This document shows positions 1 to 12,137 of a stretch of DNA of 64,000 nucleotides, piece by piece (within the stretch, counting starts at the first letter, position 1; every line of letters starts with the position of its first letter). Origin of the DNA: Owenia fusiformis (taxonomy: Eukaryota > Annelida > Polychaeta > Sabellida > Oweniidae); contig CAIIXF020000005.1 in NCBI GenBank assembly GCA_903813345.2, positions 22,387,375 through 22,451,374 on the forward strand. The letters run 5' to 3'. A program made the position numbers and the translations under genes. The notes beneath the pieces were generated by a model. The model did not search any database. It was not told the DNA's origin and worked only from the letters and a program-made list of their open reading frames with translations.

Positions 1-89
1 AGAACATTACATTGAGATTACATTATAACATTATAAGACTGTTGTTGAAGATGATCAGGTTTATTCTCTAATATATTTCTGTTTGCTAG

Positions 90-236
90 GACTATGCAGG
101 TACCAGTTTCTTCATGCTGTACAAATCAATAAAACAACAAACAGAAAAAGGTCCCATAGATGCACTAACAAGTGATGCAAGATACTCCCTCTCAGAGGAC
201 AAACTCCTGAAGGAGAAAATGGAGTATAAAACCACA
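90..236 (+). CDS. Plexin exon (first in window)
   Basis: The acceptor is TTTGCTAG and the donor is ACA|GTAAGT. The exon has 49 whole codons (phase 0-0), including [20 protein letters not shown] and YSLSEDKLL. The upstream exons are outside the window. Confidence 0.9.
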
Positions 237-3200
237 GTAAGTACAAAACAGGAATCATATCTGCATTATTCTGTTCAGCTAGATAAGTGTCTTGTCTTAA
301 AAATACATGTACTTGTATATGGAAAATTGTGAAATAAAAAAATTCCAGAGAAATGTCCTTATTGTAAATATTCTTATATATGACAAGATAATAAACTAAC
401 AATTGAATTTACAATCCTTAATCAATCAGAAACAGACTTCAGTGTTTTACTAATAATTTGAACAAACTAAGTGCTGAATGACTTGGGGTAATATGCAGTG
501 AAACTTTTAAAAATAAAAGACCGGGTTAATGTTTCATGTACATTTTTCGATATAAGTAAAACTCTAAATTATGTATTTAGACAAAATTGACAGTACTGAC
601 GTTGTCCCTTAAGAGCATTAAATTATGAATGATATTACAGACTGTGAACCTAGTCTTAGAGCCAACAACTGATGTGCTACCAGTGAAGCTACTTGACTGC
701 GACACTGTCTCACAAGCCAAGGAGAAACTCCTAGATGCGGCCTATAGAAACACGCCACTCTCACATCGGCCAAATATATTTGATGTAGAACTAGGTAGGT
801 GGTCCAGGAGGTAACTGCCAAAATTAAAAAAAAAACACTTGAAGATTATGTCTACATTGCATGTACATTATAAGAATATGTCCATCATTTTCATAGTTGT
901 ATTGATAGAGATCAAAAGTGGTAAGTTTTCACTTCTGGCCCTTGAATGTGATGTCCAATATTAATATTTGTTCTGCAGTGTAATTCTTATGATTGAAAAT
1001 AGTCAACTACTGTATACGTTGAGGCATTCTCAAAATTGTTTTCAACTCTATAAGATTTTGTATGAGATTCGATTCTGTTTGTATCCTGAAACCAGTCGTG
1101 CCTTGAGCCTATTGTAGCAATTTTTGTAGAAACCTTTGTAGCAGTATTTGGTCATGATCAAGAAAGAACCAACTGAACCTGTTGTATTCTGGTGTCAGGA
1201 TCCTATGACATATGGAACACTTTCCATGTACATCTCTTGTGCTTCATCAATTAAACAATAATAATCATATTGCCTCTCTGCAGTCAAATTTACGTTTTTG
1301 CTGATGGCACTTTCTTTTATTCAATCTTTTTTGCAATGCCTCTTCCTACTGTCAAAATGAGATCAGAATCATTTGGATTGGATCTCAAGATTCTCTTTAC
1401 CTTCAGAATGAGAATCTGTGTTTTACCTGCACCTGGTGGACCTTCTATGAATTTGAATTTAGTTTCATCATATAGAAGGTCCAATTGTTCAGGAATTAAG
1501 AGCAACCATTCAGTTGATGTTCAGCTTGTCAACAATATTTGTATGTGCATCATTTGCTAGTGCTGGATGCTGCCTACTATTTTCTACTATATGTTCCTCA
1601 AAATCCAGTCCAAATATGGGTCGTTTAAAACTTTTAAATATAGGGGCCTCAGAATCATCACATTTAGTTGTTCCCTTTGATTTTGCCCGCTTAACAAGAT
1701 ATTTTGAAAAATGTCACAGTTTTGCAATATTTGTTTCCTCAATTCTATGCAATGTCCAGCAGTTTTCACTCTGTTTCAAAAAAATCCATTGACTTTAAGG
1801 TTATTTGACAGTGCAAAAGTTGAAAAGCTTGCTTCCAACATTTGACATTACAGTATTTATCCTTGGTCAAGGATTAGCTCAAAAAAATCCTGAGTGTGCT
1901 ATGTTGATTAAGTACTTATTAAAAGCAGATCATCTTTAGTGCACTGTTTATCGAGTTAATATCACCAGTAAGTTTCAACACTATAATTTACCACTTTATC
2001 TATATTTCAGAATACCGCCATGGGCATGGTGGCCACCTTGTTTTACAGGATGAAGATCTCACAACTAAGAATATGGCCAACTGGAAAAAGATCAACACTC
2101 TGGGTCATTATGAAATTCCAGAAAATGCAGTTGTTGCCCTTGTCATGAAACAGGAAACAGGGTCCCCGCTCAAGGCAGTAAATGGTAAATATTTTTTATA
2201 CAGTATCATGGGGCCAGTTCCTCGAGGTATTGAAGATCGTTAATACTTTCTGTAATGTTACAATGGAAATATTATTAAAGAATCTTAATTTTATTTTTTA
2301 AGAAAGTGTTTCGTGTTTTGTTGATACTGAATGAAGAGAATGGAAAAAGGAAAAACAAAACAACAAATGTCTTTTAACCGCATGAGTCCACTGCACATGT
2401 TGAAAATTGATTAGGTGCTTTTTCAAATTTCTGTAGTATTACATACATAATACATATACATGAAGTTCAAATAAAGCCATCAATATTGATTCTTAAGCTG
2501 TCTCTTAAGGCCCCTAGTGTAAAATTATGTATGTTTTTGAATGGAAATCTTTTTTATGTTCTGAATGTGTTCATTTCCAGGAAATGTGGACATTAGTCAG
2601 TTCTCATACAGTTCCATGTCTCCCACTTTACAAGGCATGACAGATGTCTCAGGTGCTAAGTTCTGGCATATGGTATGTATACAAAATTTACTAGATATTG
2701 GATGTCATGAGTGTGTACAATTTATTCATAAATGTTAACTATAAATTGAGTGAAAAAATACTTTTTCATAAATGATATTGAATGTCTGTAAATGATAATG
2801 ATATCCTTCATATGAGTGGATATGACTTTATAATCAGCAAATTGTATTGATAATATTGTATATCACTTTTGTTGACTTCATGGATAAGATTATTATGATG
2901 TTGAAATCACAAAATTGTTTTGAGGAATAATGTTCTTGAAGGATATAATCTTAAGCCCTTAGCAAGACACCGTTGTGTCCAATTCTAAAGTAATTTTATT
3001 TACGTATTAGATGTAACTTATGTTTGTTTTTGTGCCCTTAGATCAAGCAGTATGATGACAACCAGAACCATAAAGATAGAGACACTGGGACCAAGGTCAT
3101 CTCTGAGATTTTCCTCACCAGACTCCTGTCGACAAAAGTAAGCACATTTAACACTCCATGACTGCCCACCTTCCCCAATGACTAATCAACCTCTACGCTT

Positions 3201-5694
3201 ATCCATCAACCCAATGAACAACCCACCTTCCTCAATGACTACCACTCTCCTCAATGACTAACCAAATTCACCCATGATTACCCACCTACCCAATCAAAAT
3301 GGCAACATATCTCCTCAGACTACGCACCTTTGTAAAACTTGAAAAATAGTTATGTGTTCTATATAAGCCTTAAATATTAAAAAATAACAACTTTCTCTGA
3401 ATAGACTATATTAATTGGACAGTTTTCTCTTCAGGGTACCCTCCAGAAGTTCATAGATGATATGTTCGATACAATACTCAATGCCAACAAGATTCTTCCA
3501 CTCGCTGTCAAGTATTTATTTGATTACCTTGATGATGCTGCAGAGAGGCATGGCCTTAACGACCCTGATGTTGTTCACACTTGGAAAAGTAACAGGTATT
3601 CATTCTTGATTGATATTGTTTATATTTAGAATTACTCCTTGTATTATAAAGCTTCAAGTTCCCTTTCTTTAAGTTTCTTTTTGAGAAGAAAAATGTGAAC
3701 TTTTGATTCTACATATTCCTCATTCTTGAGAAATTAAATTGACTCTTATAATTGGACTTTTATGTTCCTAGATCAATGTTTGAAGATACTCTAGTAAATA
3801 GTTTATACAAGTAAATTAAATTTGAATGTCATGATGTTCAATTTTTCCTTTATAAAGTCTTCCATTGCGATTCTGGGTGAATATTATCAAGAATCCAGAC
3901 TTTGTGTTTGATGTTAACAAGACAACCATAACGGACTCCTGTCTCTCAGTCATTGCTCAGACATTTATGGACAGCTGTTCAACTACAGAACACAGGCTTG
4001 GAAAGGTGAGGGTTAACCAGGCATTAAAAGAGTTAAATTAAATGAATAAGACCAGGGAGAGTTGATTTAAAAGTACTTTGCATACTCCATATTATCATAA
4101 AGTATGCAAAACAAATGAAAAAATTACAAAAAGTGCAAATCAAAGTTACTTCTCAGTCTTCTCAGTGAATGATAAACTGTATAAATAGAGGATATCCTAT
4201 GATCTGATGATTTATGAGTGATATGATTTTTATCCACGAATGGATATGATATCTGCACGAGCGAGCGTAGCGAGAGAGTGCAGATATCAATATCCATGAG
4301 TGGATTAAAATCATATCACGAGTAAATCATAGGATGTTCTTTTTATTCAATAGTTAAAGTCATCATCAGAATCGTCGGAAATTAAGTTATTTAATTCGAA
4401 TTTCCAAACGATCCGGCGATGTTGACACTTAGCCTCGTTTTGAGTCTGAAGTAGCAAAAATCCATAAACCATCGCATACGACATCGTATGTCATGGCTAA
4501 AAAACCGTATGTTATGGTTAAGTGAAAATTTGTCAAAAATATCATATTTTACCACTGATTACAAAAATACCGTTTTTATTTTCACATGTTATCCTATGAA
4601 TATCATGCTAACTATGGAATAAATGGTATTATCCCACCCTAAGTGCTTTATATGATTGTATAATAGCATTGTTTAACTGCAATATAAAACCAACACTCAT
4701 CATATACAACTCTTGAGAACGATATACAACTCCAGGATGGCGTATACAACTCCTGGGCAGTGTATACAACTCTTCGACTTGATATACAACTGCTGAATTT
4801 AGATTAACCTTTTATTGATTAAAGATTAGGGTGGGATAATAAGATCATATAATGGTTGATTCTGTATATCGTTATACTCTCGTGAGTATATGATATATTC
4901 ACTTGTTCCCTTCAGTCACTCGTGAATATATCATATACTCACTTGAGTATAAACACGATATACGGAATCAACCATCTTATATGTTAGATTTTAAATTATA
5001 TTTGGTTGCAGGACTCACCAAGCAACAAGCTACTTTTTGCCAAAGACATTCCAAGATACAGAAAGCTGGTTGAGAAATTCTTTGAAGATGTGAAGTCAAT
5101 GCCCCAGGTCAGTGACCAGGAGATGCATGCAGCCATGCAGGAGCTCTCTCGTTCTCATCCCAAGGGAATTGAAGTAAATGCTGCCTTGAAAGAATTACAT
5201 GCTTATGTTTTACGATTTAATTATGAGGTAAGTTTCATGAATAGTAGTGCATGATTAGTATCTGAAGTGAATATGAAAATCTTTACCTCATAATATGTTC
5301 TGAAGAGCCCATAGAGCATTTTGATACCATATAAGAGAAACGGTGCTATTTATATTCACATTTTTTATTGTTTTGGTTATATTGTACATAGTTATCTCCT
5401 CATAAGTACTCATTTCAACTAAACATTTGTATAACTGGGCATCTTAAGTTATTTTAAATTAGGAAGATGATAAAATTTAGACCTTTGTCAATCATTTTCA
5501 ACTCACAAAATGCCAATAACATTGAATTAAGAAATGGAACTGTCAGAAAATTGAATATCAATAGGTTTAGAATGCAAAACTTGAATTTATTCCAGATTCT
5601 GGAAGCCTTAGATGATGATACTAAGGCAAACAAGTTGAATTTGCGACAACGTCTCGAACAAGTCACCTCTGATCTTGATGAAACTCGAGTGTAG
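90..5694 (+). CDS. Plexin-A-like semaphorin receptor, 3' nine coding exons (5'-partial gene)
   Basis: Nine exons (90-236, 641-794, 2011-2184, 2581-2672, 3042-3137, 3435-3595, 3858-4005, 5012-5227, 5596-5694) join in frame, all with AG acceptors and GT donors, giving the last 428 residues and a TAG stop. Residues about 1-158 match the plexin juxtamembrane GAP segment and the Rho-GTPase-binding domain ([36 protein letters not shown]). From about 189 on is the C-terminal GAP half: [31 protein letters not shown] (a GAP arginine), [20 protein letters not shown] and [13 protein letters not shown]. Plexins are single-pass semaphorin receptors whose cytoplasmic GAP switches off Rap/Ras-family GTPases in axon guidance and cell migration. 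The match to the A class, rather than B or D, rests on motifs recalled from vertebrate plexin-A proteins. The extracellular sema/PSI/IPT and transmembrane parts lie upstream of the window. Confidence 0.95.
641..794 (+). CDS. Plexin exon, Rho-GTPase-binding region
   Basis: The acceptor is ATATTACAG and the donor is CTAG|GTAGGT. It ends in phase 1. It encodes [20 protein letters not shown] and [10 protein letters not shown], the ubiquitin-like RBD core of plexins. Confidence 0.9.
1317..1800 (-). pseudogene. P-loop NTPase/helicase-like gene fragment in a plexin intron, antisense
   Basis: In plexin intron 2 the minus strand holds a 62-codon open stretch (1505-1317) with [20 protein letters not shown] running into the Walker A motif GPPGAGKT. 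The same region upstream on that strand (1800-1510) is protein-like but interrupted by stops and frame changes. The layout 'PEQLxLLY...GPPGAGKT' resembles superfamily-1-helicase-like P-loop proteins that are expanded in invertebrates. No intact reading frame continues, so I treat it as a decayed fragment. Exact family unknown. Confidence 0.45.
2011..2184 (+). CDS. Plexin exon, end of Rho-GTPase-binding region
   Basis: The acceptor is TATTTCAG and the donor is AATG|GTAAAT. The split Glu codon joins VEL to [20 protein letters not shown] and [13 protein letters not shown] are typical plexin RBD sequence. Confidence 0.9.
2581..2672 (+). CDS. Plexin exon, linker to the second GAP half
   Basis: The acceptor is TCATTTCCAG and the donor is ATATG|GTATGT. 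It encodes a Ser-rich linker and then GAKFWHM, which corresponds to the conserved (K/R)xWHLVK stretch of plexins. Confidence 0.85.
3042..3137 (+). CDS. Plexin exon, GAP
   Basis: The acceptor is GTGCCCTTAG and the donor is AAAA|GTAAGC, enclosing 32 whole codons. It holds [15 protein letters not shown], the conserved start of the C-terminal GAP half. Confidence 0.92.
3435..3595 (+). CDS. Plexin exon, GAP
   Basis: The acceptor is TCTCTTCAG and the donor is ACAG|GTATTC. It ends in phase 2. It encodes [34 protein letters not shown] and HTWKSN. Confidence 0.93.
3858..4005 (+). CDS. Plexin exon, GAP catalytic arginine region
   Basis: The acceptor is TTTATAAAG and the donor is GGAAAG|GTGAGG. It encodes [19 protein letters not shown] and [17 protein letters not shown]. 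The Arg in LPLRFW is one of the conserved plexin GAP arginines. Confidence 0.94.
4188..4340. repeat. Foldback hairpin, subfamily 1 copy a
   Basis: A long near-palindrome. The left arm starts AGGATATCCTATGAT and the right arm ends ATCATAGGATGTTCTT. The turn is the small palindrome CGAGCGAGCGTAGCGAGAG. The same outer ends recur at 55386-55516. Confidence 0.75.
4700..4796 (+). repeat. Degenerate ~20-bp tandem repeat, 5 units
   Basis: Five units each begin (T)ATACAACT(C/G) and are followed by a variable 10-11 bp, with a regular spacing of about 20 bp. It lies in the plexin intron next to two hairpins. Confidence 0.7.
4850..4985. repeat. Foldback hairpin, subfamily 2
   Basis: The arms TGGTTGATTCTGTATATCGT and ACGATATACGGAATCAACCA enclose an inner complementary stretch (GAGTATATGATATATTCAC / GAATATATCATATACTC) around a short loop with TTCAGTCACTCGT. 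Confidence 0.75.
5012..5227 (+). CDS. Plexin exon, GAP C-terminal helices
   Basis: The acceptor is TTGGTTGCAG and the donor is GAG|GTAAGT, enclosing 72 codons. It holds [20 protein letters not shown] and the [16 protein letters not shown] segment. The intron before it (4006-5011) carries two foldback hairpins and a short tandem repeat. Confidence 0.94.
5596..5694 (+). CDS. Plexin terminal coding exon
   Basis: The acceptor is TTTATTCCAG. The 32 codons and TAG encode [20 protein letters not shown] and a short tail, matching the plexin C-terminal helix (ILxALxxDxxxxxxxLxxxLEQV). Confidence 0.93.
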   Translation: MLEALDDDTKANKLNLRQRLEQVTSDLDETRV

Positions 5695-7118
5695 TTTTGA
5701 AACAGAGAGTATAATTGAGTATAGTTGTGAAAATGTGTGCATAATTATGAGAATCATGTTGTGACAAATGAGTGCAGAATTCAGGCAACGTATCATGTTT
5801 ATATCCATAATATTAAGACAGTTCCATTTACGAATAACATGATTGGGCACTGAAAAGGAAAATGTAAAATAATATAGCCATATAAGGACATTGCAGTATT
5901 AACAAGTTGTCGTGTCGACTTGGAATCACTAGCACATGGTGATATACACTTACATATACTTAGTACACTCTATAATTGTACATTACAAAATACAGTTACA
6001 GTGTAAACTAGAGTGTATTAGACATACAAGTCTTAAAGGTTGATCTGTAGATTTTGTAGGGCCATTTTTGTTATATGGACTTACACATAAAGTATAAATG
6101 TTGAATGAATTCAGTGATAATGATGCGTAGGTGATGTAGTTGTATGTACGAGTATTATTTCATTATGTGTATACACGTGCATCCTTGAATAACTTTCATC
6201 TGGACAGACTATACACATACCTGTATACATGACCTATGGTTACAACTTAAAACTGGAATATATCTTGCAGAAAATAAGTTCTATTTGTATATTGAGGAGA
6301 AATCTACAAAAATGCTCAAGACTTTGATTAAGCAATACTTTTTCAACACTTCAAGAACAGTTATAAAATGATGTAAAGATATTTGTGAAAAAGCTTATAG
6401 ATTCCACTCCCTACAGTCCAGTGCATAGCCTGATAACTTCATCCTTTTCAAGATGACACATATTTTTCTCAGGGTATGCACTAGACTGTGATAGATATTA
6501 ATGAATTGTATGTTTTATAATTTAAGTTTTGTGATTACTGTATGTGGTGTAATATGCTTACAAGCATGTTTTATATAGAAAGAGAGAATCAGATCTAGCG
6601 AGCAAGCTAAACAGAAATTGTTTCAATTTATTTTATGGTTACCATTTTTATTATTTGGGGGAATTTACACATTTTTCTCTCATTTTTGTACTTTGAATCC
6701 TCGATAACTCTGTAACTTAAAAACCAATTTATAACATATCTGAGATATCTTTGGAGATTGTGTCTGAGATCATAATATAACATTATAAGGGAATAGATTG
6801 GTAGGTCAATTGTACATGTTGCTTGCAACTTTGTCATCCCCTAGATCTGGTTCTGCCTTTAAATAATTATACATACAGTTGGGGTACATGTACTGTTTGT
6901 CACATGTACAGTATACCCAGTTTAAGGCATAGCCACAAGAAATGGCTGAAGTTGAACAAGTATTCCACTCTTCTTGTGGCTGCACTGTAAACTGTAACAA
7001 TATATCAGATCAAACACAGCAATTTTCAGGTGAAAAACAGCATTCTCATTTCTATATTATATTCTTATGTTCACTTAAAACACACAAGGGATTTGTTAAA
7101 AGTGGCCTTTTCAATAAA
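5695..7118 (+). other. Probable plexin 3' UTR; first AATAAA at 7113-7118
   Basis: There is no further coding sequence after the TAG. The first canonical polyadenylation signal on the + strand is AATAAA at 7113-7118, with others at 7294 and 8562. A dispersed repeat at 6578-6860 lies within this stretch. Which signal is used is not known. Confidence 0.4.
6578..6860 (+). mobile_element. Short dispersed repeat (MITE-like), copy 1
   Basis: It starts GAGAGAATCAGATCTAGCGA and ends GATCTGGTTCTGCCTT. A longer copy in the same orientation sits at 40308-40686 and shares GGTTACCATT, TTATTATTTGGG and AATAGATTGGTAGGTCAATT. The ends are imperfectly inverted. Confidence 0.6.
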
Positions 7119-7663
7119 CAATTACAATTCTAATATTTTTTTTTAATTTTCTTTGGATACAACTGTGGTAATGCCATAATAGATTGATCTATTTTTAAGA
7201 AACAGACTATGCTACATACATAAAATCAAGCTAACTAATCTGAAGGCCAGTTGAGGCATTCACATTTCAATGTTTCTGTCTACGGCAGATTAAAATAAAT
7301 GGCACTGAAACTGAATTTACATTGAGATTGGAGAGGTGTTTGGACTATATACAGTACATAAATGGCAAATAACATGACCAATGCTCTATAATTTGATTTC
7401 AACCAAAGCTTTTGAAATCTCTACCTTGTTACATGACATTGTGCAATCATACGTTTATAATTCAAGAGGTACTGCATTATATTTTGTAAAGAACTTTTTT
7501 AACAACCTTTGTATATAGTAAGTTATCGCACAAATGTATATGAATTGTGTGTGGTGCAGTCCCTCGATAGGGGAAAGAGATTGCATTTTCTAAATTCAGT
7601 TGTAATATTTCCAATATATCATTTTTTACATATAGAATGATTAAACTTTTGTTAAAGTCTCGG

Positions 7664-7811
7664 GGTAGTTATCAGAAATTTACACCAAACAAGAAATGAG
7701 GGTAGTTATCAGAAATTTACACCAAACAAGAAATGAGGGTAGTTATCAGAAATTTACACCAAATTAGAAATGAGGGTAGTTATCAGAAATTTACACCAAA
7801 CAAGAAATGAA
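7664..7811 (+). repeat. 37-bp tandem repeat, 4 copies
   Basis: The unit begins GGTAGTTATCAGAAATTTAC and ends AAATGAG. The four copies are nearly identical: copy 3 differs at two bases and copy 4 at the last base. Confidence 0.9.
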
Positions 7812-9133
7812 AAAACATCTGGTTTTTAAAATTGACCTTAAACATGATGAAATAGCTTTTTCAGCCCTTTGAAATTGTGACTGAAAATAGTTGAGTCAAC
7901 CTTTCGGAAAGGTTACTGGACAGAATATTTTGAATTCTTCAGAAAATGTGCCCAACATATTGCTTTAAATGATAGGAGCTTTGAAAATTGTCTGAAACAA
8001 ACATTGTGGTCATAAAAAGGAAAACAGATTGCTTTTCAAACATGTCAAATCAGTTTTCATTTTTTCTCTATTTCTAGGAATGAATTAAAATTACACAACA
8101 ACCTCAAACCGGTGTACCCTTGATTATTATTACGGTATCACACCGTTTATACTAAATGGTGAGCAACACCAAAAACTAGCATTATATTTGCTAAATGATA
8201 TGTGTTAGTAGAGATTCTCGAAAATTCAAAACAAGAATGAAAATGTTTCAAGTTGGTACACTCAACATTTTCAATTTTATATTATATGTCCTCCTGTGAC
8301 CCAAGATTGGATCTGGGCTGTTCTGATGCAGGAAATCTTCCACAATTTTTTATGGTATGTTTTGTAGTTTTCTTGCAGTGGTACAACCACTTTTGTACTT
8401 TAATTCTATGTTATGTAAATATTCTAATTGTGCTTTTTATTATTTTGTTTATTTAAATATATATATATGAGGACATTGTGTTAGGGCAGTAGTAATTTGT
8501 AATTTATAATTCTGTACAAAGTGTATAATATTTTTATAGCTAAATATAATTAAGATGAACAAATAAATGACTCAAAGCATACAATATAAGTTTTGTTTCA
8601 AACTATTTTATTTATAAAAGAGACTTTACATAATTGTATCATATGTAATATAATCAAAGATTTTGCATAATCCAAAAGTAAATATATAAACCCCGTTACA
8701 TAAGAATGTTACAATCAAAAGGTCCAGTGTTTTTCATAAAAATTACACTATTACATGTAGATTGATTTATATCGAGGTGAATAAAGACCCTTTTTTATCT
8801 CCTTAAGGATTTACCCATATCCAATAACATAATCAATCCACATTTAGCCACTTAGCCTATCCATTGCAGTAAGAATGTGACAAGTTTAAGGTTTAAAATT
8901 AAATGATGAACAGACACCTATGTGACTTAAAATGGCATGAATAACTGGAAGCTTGGCAAAAGTTCTTAGTTTCTTGGCAACATCATCATTTCATTTTAAT
9001 CAATGCTTTTGAAGTATAACAGTTGAACATGATACACTACAGTAATTAGAACCTTTTCTTTATAGCCGTGTTTTTATTTTAAATCTAAAAGTGCTCGTTC
9101 TCTATATGATATAGTATCTTCACGCTAGCAATC
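7812..9133. other. Intergenic, nothing identified
   Basis: This is AT-rich sequence with a short (AT)n run near 8458-8468 and no convincing exon on either strand. Confidence 0.5.
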
Positions 9134-9135
9134 TA

Positions 9136-11531
9136 CAGGGTGAGCCAAAGAAATGCAACCCTCCATTTCAATGAAGGTTTATTGCTTTGAAATTGGGCAC
9201 ACAAAGACTTCATTCAATGTGGGATCCTCTGGTAAAGTTTTAATAATCATAGTCTTATATTGATAGAGTTATGGTCATTCCAAAATTTGCTCCAAATGTC
9301 CATTTCCAATGTTAGGTTTTCGGATGAATCACATTTCCTTCTTTCTGAACATGTAAACTCAAGAAATAATGTGTTCTGGGATCACAAATTCCAGATGAAG
9401 GGCTTCAAAGGCCCCTTTATTCTGTTAAATGCACAACTTGGGCTGCAATTTATTTCCAAACATGAAATCAATAGCCCCTTTTGGTTTGAGCATAATGGCA
9501 ACACTGTTACTGTTAACACACAGTGCAATATTGGCGTTCCCAGGAAGTTCTGGGCAGTTCTAGAGACATAGAGACTTCAATAGACGAGAACAATGGTTCT
9601 AGAAGGATGGAGCTACTTCTCACACTTCTAATGATAGCATAGCATATTGTCGGTCAATAGCGCTTGCGCTAATGTTTATTGTACAAAAAATATCTGACTT
9701 AATAAATATTGATATGATATAGCCTGGCTCACTAGTCATTTCTATGAGAAGATTATCTCTCCTAGGATGGAGAACCCATGGTCATCCCTCAGTCCTGATC
9801 TAAATGCCCCTGGCTTCTATTTATGGGGTTATTTAAAGGATTAATGTGTATGTAACCCAACCACAATTGCAGAACTCCAACGAGCAATGGCTGCAAAAAG
9901 GTACAGTCTTATTGGGATCCCTTTATGGACTTAGAAAATTTCATGAAAACGCAATTATAGATTTTTGAAAAAAAAAGTTCAAAATATTCTTGACTGATAT
10001 GTGTATTTTCATTTTCTTGAAAAATATAGTGAATATTTTTGTAAAAAATATGATTTCTGGCCCATTTCTGTAACCACTCCCATCATGGCAGATAATTTGT
10101 GAAATTTAGTGTTCTTTAGAAAATGTAATAAATAAAGCCTTAAAAACAATTTTCAAGTATTATTTAAGTGAATTATGCATAATGTAATCCCTACTGAAAT
10201 GTATCCAGCAGACTTATATGTGATGATGCATGATGTGTGGCATAAAAAGGGATTATAATCCAGACCCCCATTATTTACCCTTCCCAAATGAATAGAACCA
10301 TGGTTCATTGAATGGACAAATTCACTGTGAGCTATGTTCTCCACCACTTTTATTTTTAGCTGTGCAGATCTAAAATTGAATTAGGTAACACTTTCAGTTG
10401 CAAAAAAAGTGGTGGAGAACATAGCTCATATAGTTTTTTGGACTTCTTTGGTATTTTTTCTAAAACATTTCTGCCACCATTTTGGATACAATGCCACCTA
10501 TTAAAACGTTGCCAGACATGAAGGCTATCAATTTTCAAAAGATTTCTAGGTGACTCTCTCCATGATGCCAAAGACTTGCCTTTATCCGAGGATAGTGATA
10601 CTGACAAGGAATAGTTTTAAAATAACTCAAATATCTGTTAGGGGTTTGGTCAAAATATCAAATGTCAAACAATGATTTCAATAGCTGACGGACATCGATT
10701 TTCGTTTTCCTGGGAATTTCAATTTTCAAGATTTTTGGTTTCGTTACAAGGGGGAGGGTGGTTTTAGACCTAAATAAATTAATTATGTTTTTTGACGGAC
10801 ATCGATATTTTGACCCGACCCCTTAGAAACCGTTCATTCAACTTTCAGCATCTGTACCTATTGGTACTCATAGAAATTCAATAAATACTAATATGTTGTA
10901 TCAAAGCTTTAGAATATTTATATCAAATATATTACAATACAATATGTTGACAGTATACCAGTACATGGATTTTGACCAAAAAATATTTCAAACATTTTCC
11001 TTGCGTTAAGTATGGTGCAAATACTACTCAAAGGCTATTAAGATACCTATTCCCCATGGAAATAAACTTTAAGTCAGGTTTCACTCATGATTTTATTTTA
11101 TTAAAGTATGTTTAAGGAAATTACTTGATCATTCGATTGATTTTACCAACTTGACCTTTTTGCACTCAGTGACCTCATTGGCTCATCATTTGACCTAATT
11201 TTGAAATATTATTGTGAAGTACATTTGTGAGGATACTCCAGATGCAAAATAAGTTTGATTCTGATGGGGGCAGAAAAGGGGATCCGTGTTATGAACAGTT
11301 TTGCTTGAACATTGCACGTTTGTTTTCAGCGAAATTGACGACATCTGGAGCATATTTTGAAACAACTATAACTCTATCAATATAAGACTATGATTATTAT
11401 TAGTTCTTTGCCAGAGGATCCCACATTGAATGAAGTCTTTGTGTGCCAAATTTCAGAGCAATTAACCTCCATTTAAGAAAAATATTGAAGAAATGGAGGG
11501 TTGCATTTTTTTGGGTCACCCTGCAGCCCTG
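9136..11531 (+). mobile_element. Decayed Tc1/mariner-superfamily transposon
   Basis: It is flanked by TA on both sides (9134-9135 and 11532-11533). The left end CAGGGTGAGCCAAAGAAATG and the right end are complementary (AATGCAACCCTCCAT at the left, ATGGAGGGTTGCATT at the right). The terminal repeats run for well over 100 bp, with CAAAGACTTCATTCAATGTG and GGGATCCTCTGG mirrored near 11403-11450. A transposase remnant lies inside. At 2.4 kb it is longer than a usual mariner, so further insertions inside it are likely. A local inverted repeat, GAGCTATGTTCTCCACCAC, occurs at 10328 and 10409. Confidence 0.8.
9264..9910 (+). pseudogene. Tc1/mariner-like DDE transposase remnant
   Basis: The intact stretch 9264-9570 encodes VRFSDESHFLLSEHVNSRN, FWDHKF, PFWFEHNGNTVTVNT and GVPRKFWAVLE. 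This matches the segment around the first catalytic Asp (SDE) of the transposases with 'HFxLxGxVNxxNxxxW' and 'GPxWFExxxGxTVTVNxxxY'. After a stop and frame changes, 9755-9905 still encodes SPDLNAPGFYLWGYLKD and TIAELQRAMA, the region of the last catalytic Asp. The second Asp region (QDGAxxH) is degenerate. Stops and frameshifts make it inactive. It lies within the inverted-repeat element 9136-11531. Confidence 0.8.
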
Positions 11532-11890
11532 TATATTGTCATAATGACAACACAATATGACAGTTTCCCTATTATAAAAAAATATCCTACATATCTTATT
11601 CTATCTACAGTTCTATTGCAGAGAGTACATTGGAATGTGAACACACATACTTGGAGTTGGAATGTGTATACAAAATATATTTGGCTCCAATGATTTTGTA
11701 ATTATATGATAATGAATGACCAAAAATGTATGTACCATTTGTTGAATGAAGCATTGAAATGGACACAATATCCAGAGCAACATCTGACCAGACAAATGGG
11801 AAAATCCTCCCAGAGTTCAATTGCGCAATTCTTTCCCATGATCCATCAGACCACAGACTCCAACGTGCGCCACTTTAACCTAACCATATA

Positions 11891-11896
11891 TTTATT
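11891..11896 (-). promoter_or_regulatory. Polyadenylation signal for NUDT5
   Basis: TTTATT on + reads AATAAA on -, about 130 nt past the NUDT5 stop codon. It is the nearest canonical signal. Confidence 0.5.
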
Positions 11897-12021
11897 AATA
11901 ATCTACAAATGCCAAAAAACAGATGCTGAGAAAATAAAATGAGAAAGTCCAATTCCTTTAAAATGTATGTTGTACATTGTTTTTAGCACCAGCAGTACTG
12001 CTCATGACAAGTATTGTTACA

Positions 12022-12137
12022 CTATGATTTGTTGAGGCCCACCCAAGGCTCCAGTTTGTGCTCCTTCAATGCCTGCGCCTGAGCAACTGCATATGTATAG
12101 ACCCTAGCATCTATTACTGATCCCTGGTTGGCGTGAA
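12022..12137 (-). CDS. NUDT5: NUDT5 exon 8, stop
   Basis: The acceptor is TGTGTTGCAG. It encodes [20 protein letters not shown], then [12 protein letters not shown] and VGLNKS, ending TAG. 'VDARVYSYALA' is the matching human C-terminal motif. Confidence 0.93.
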
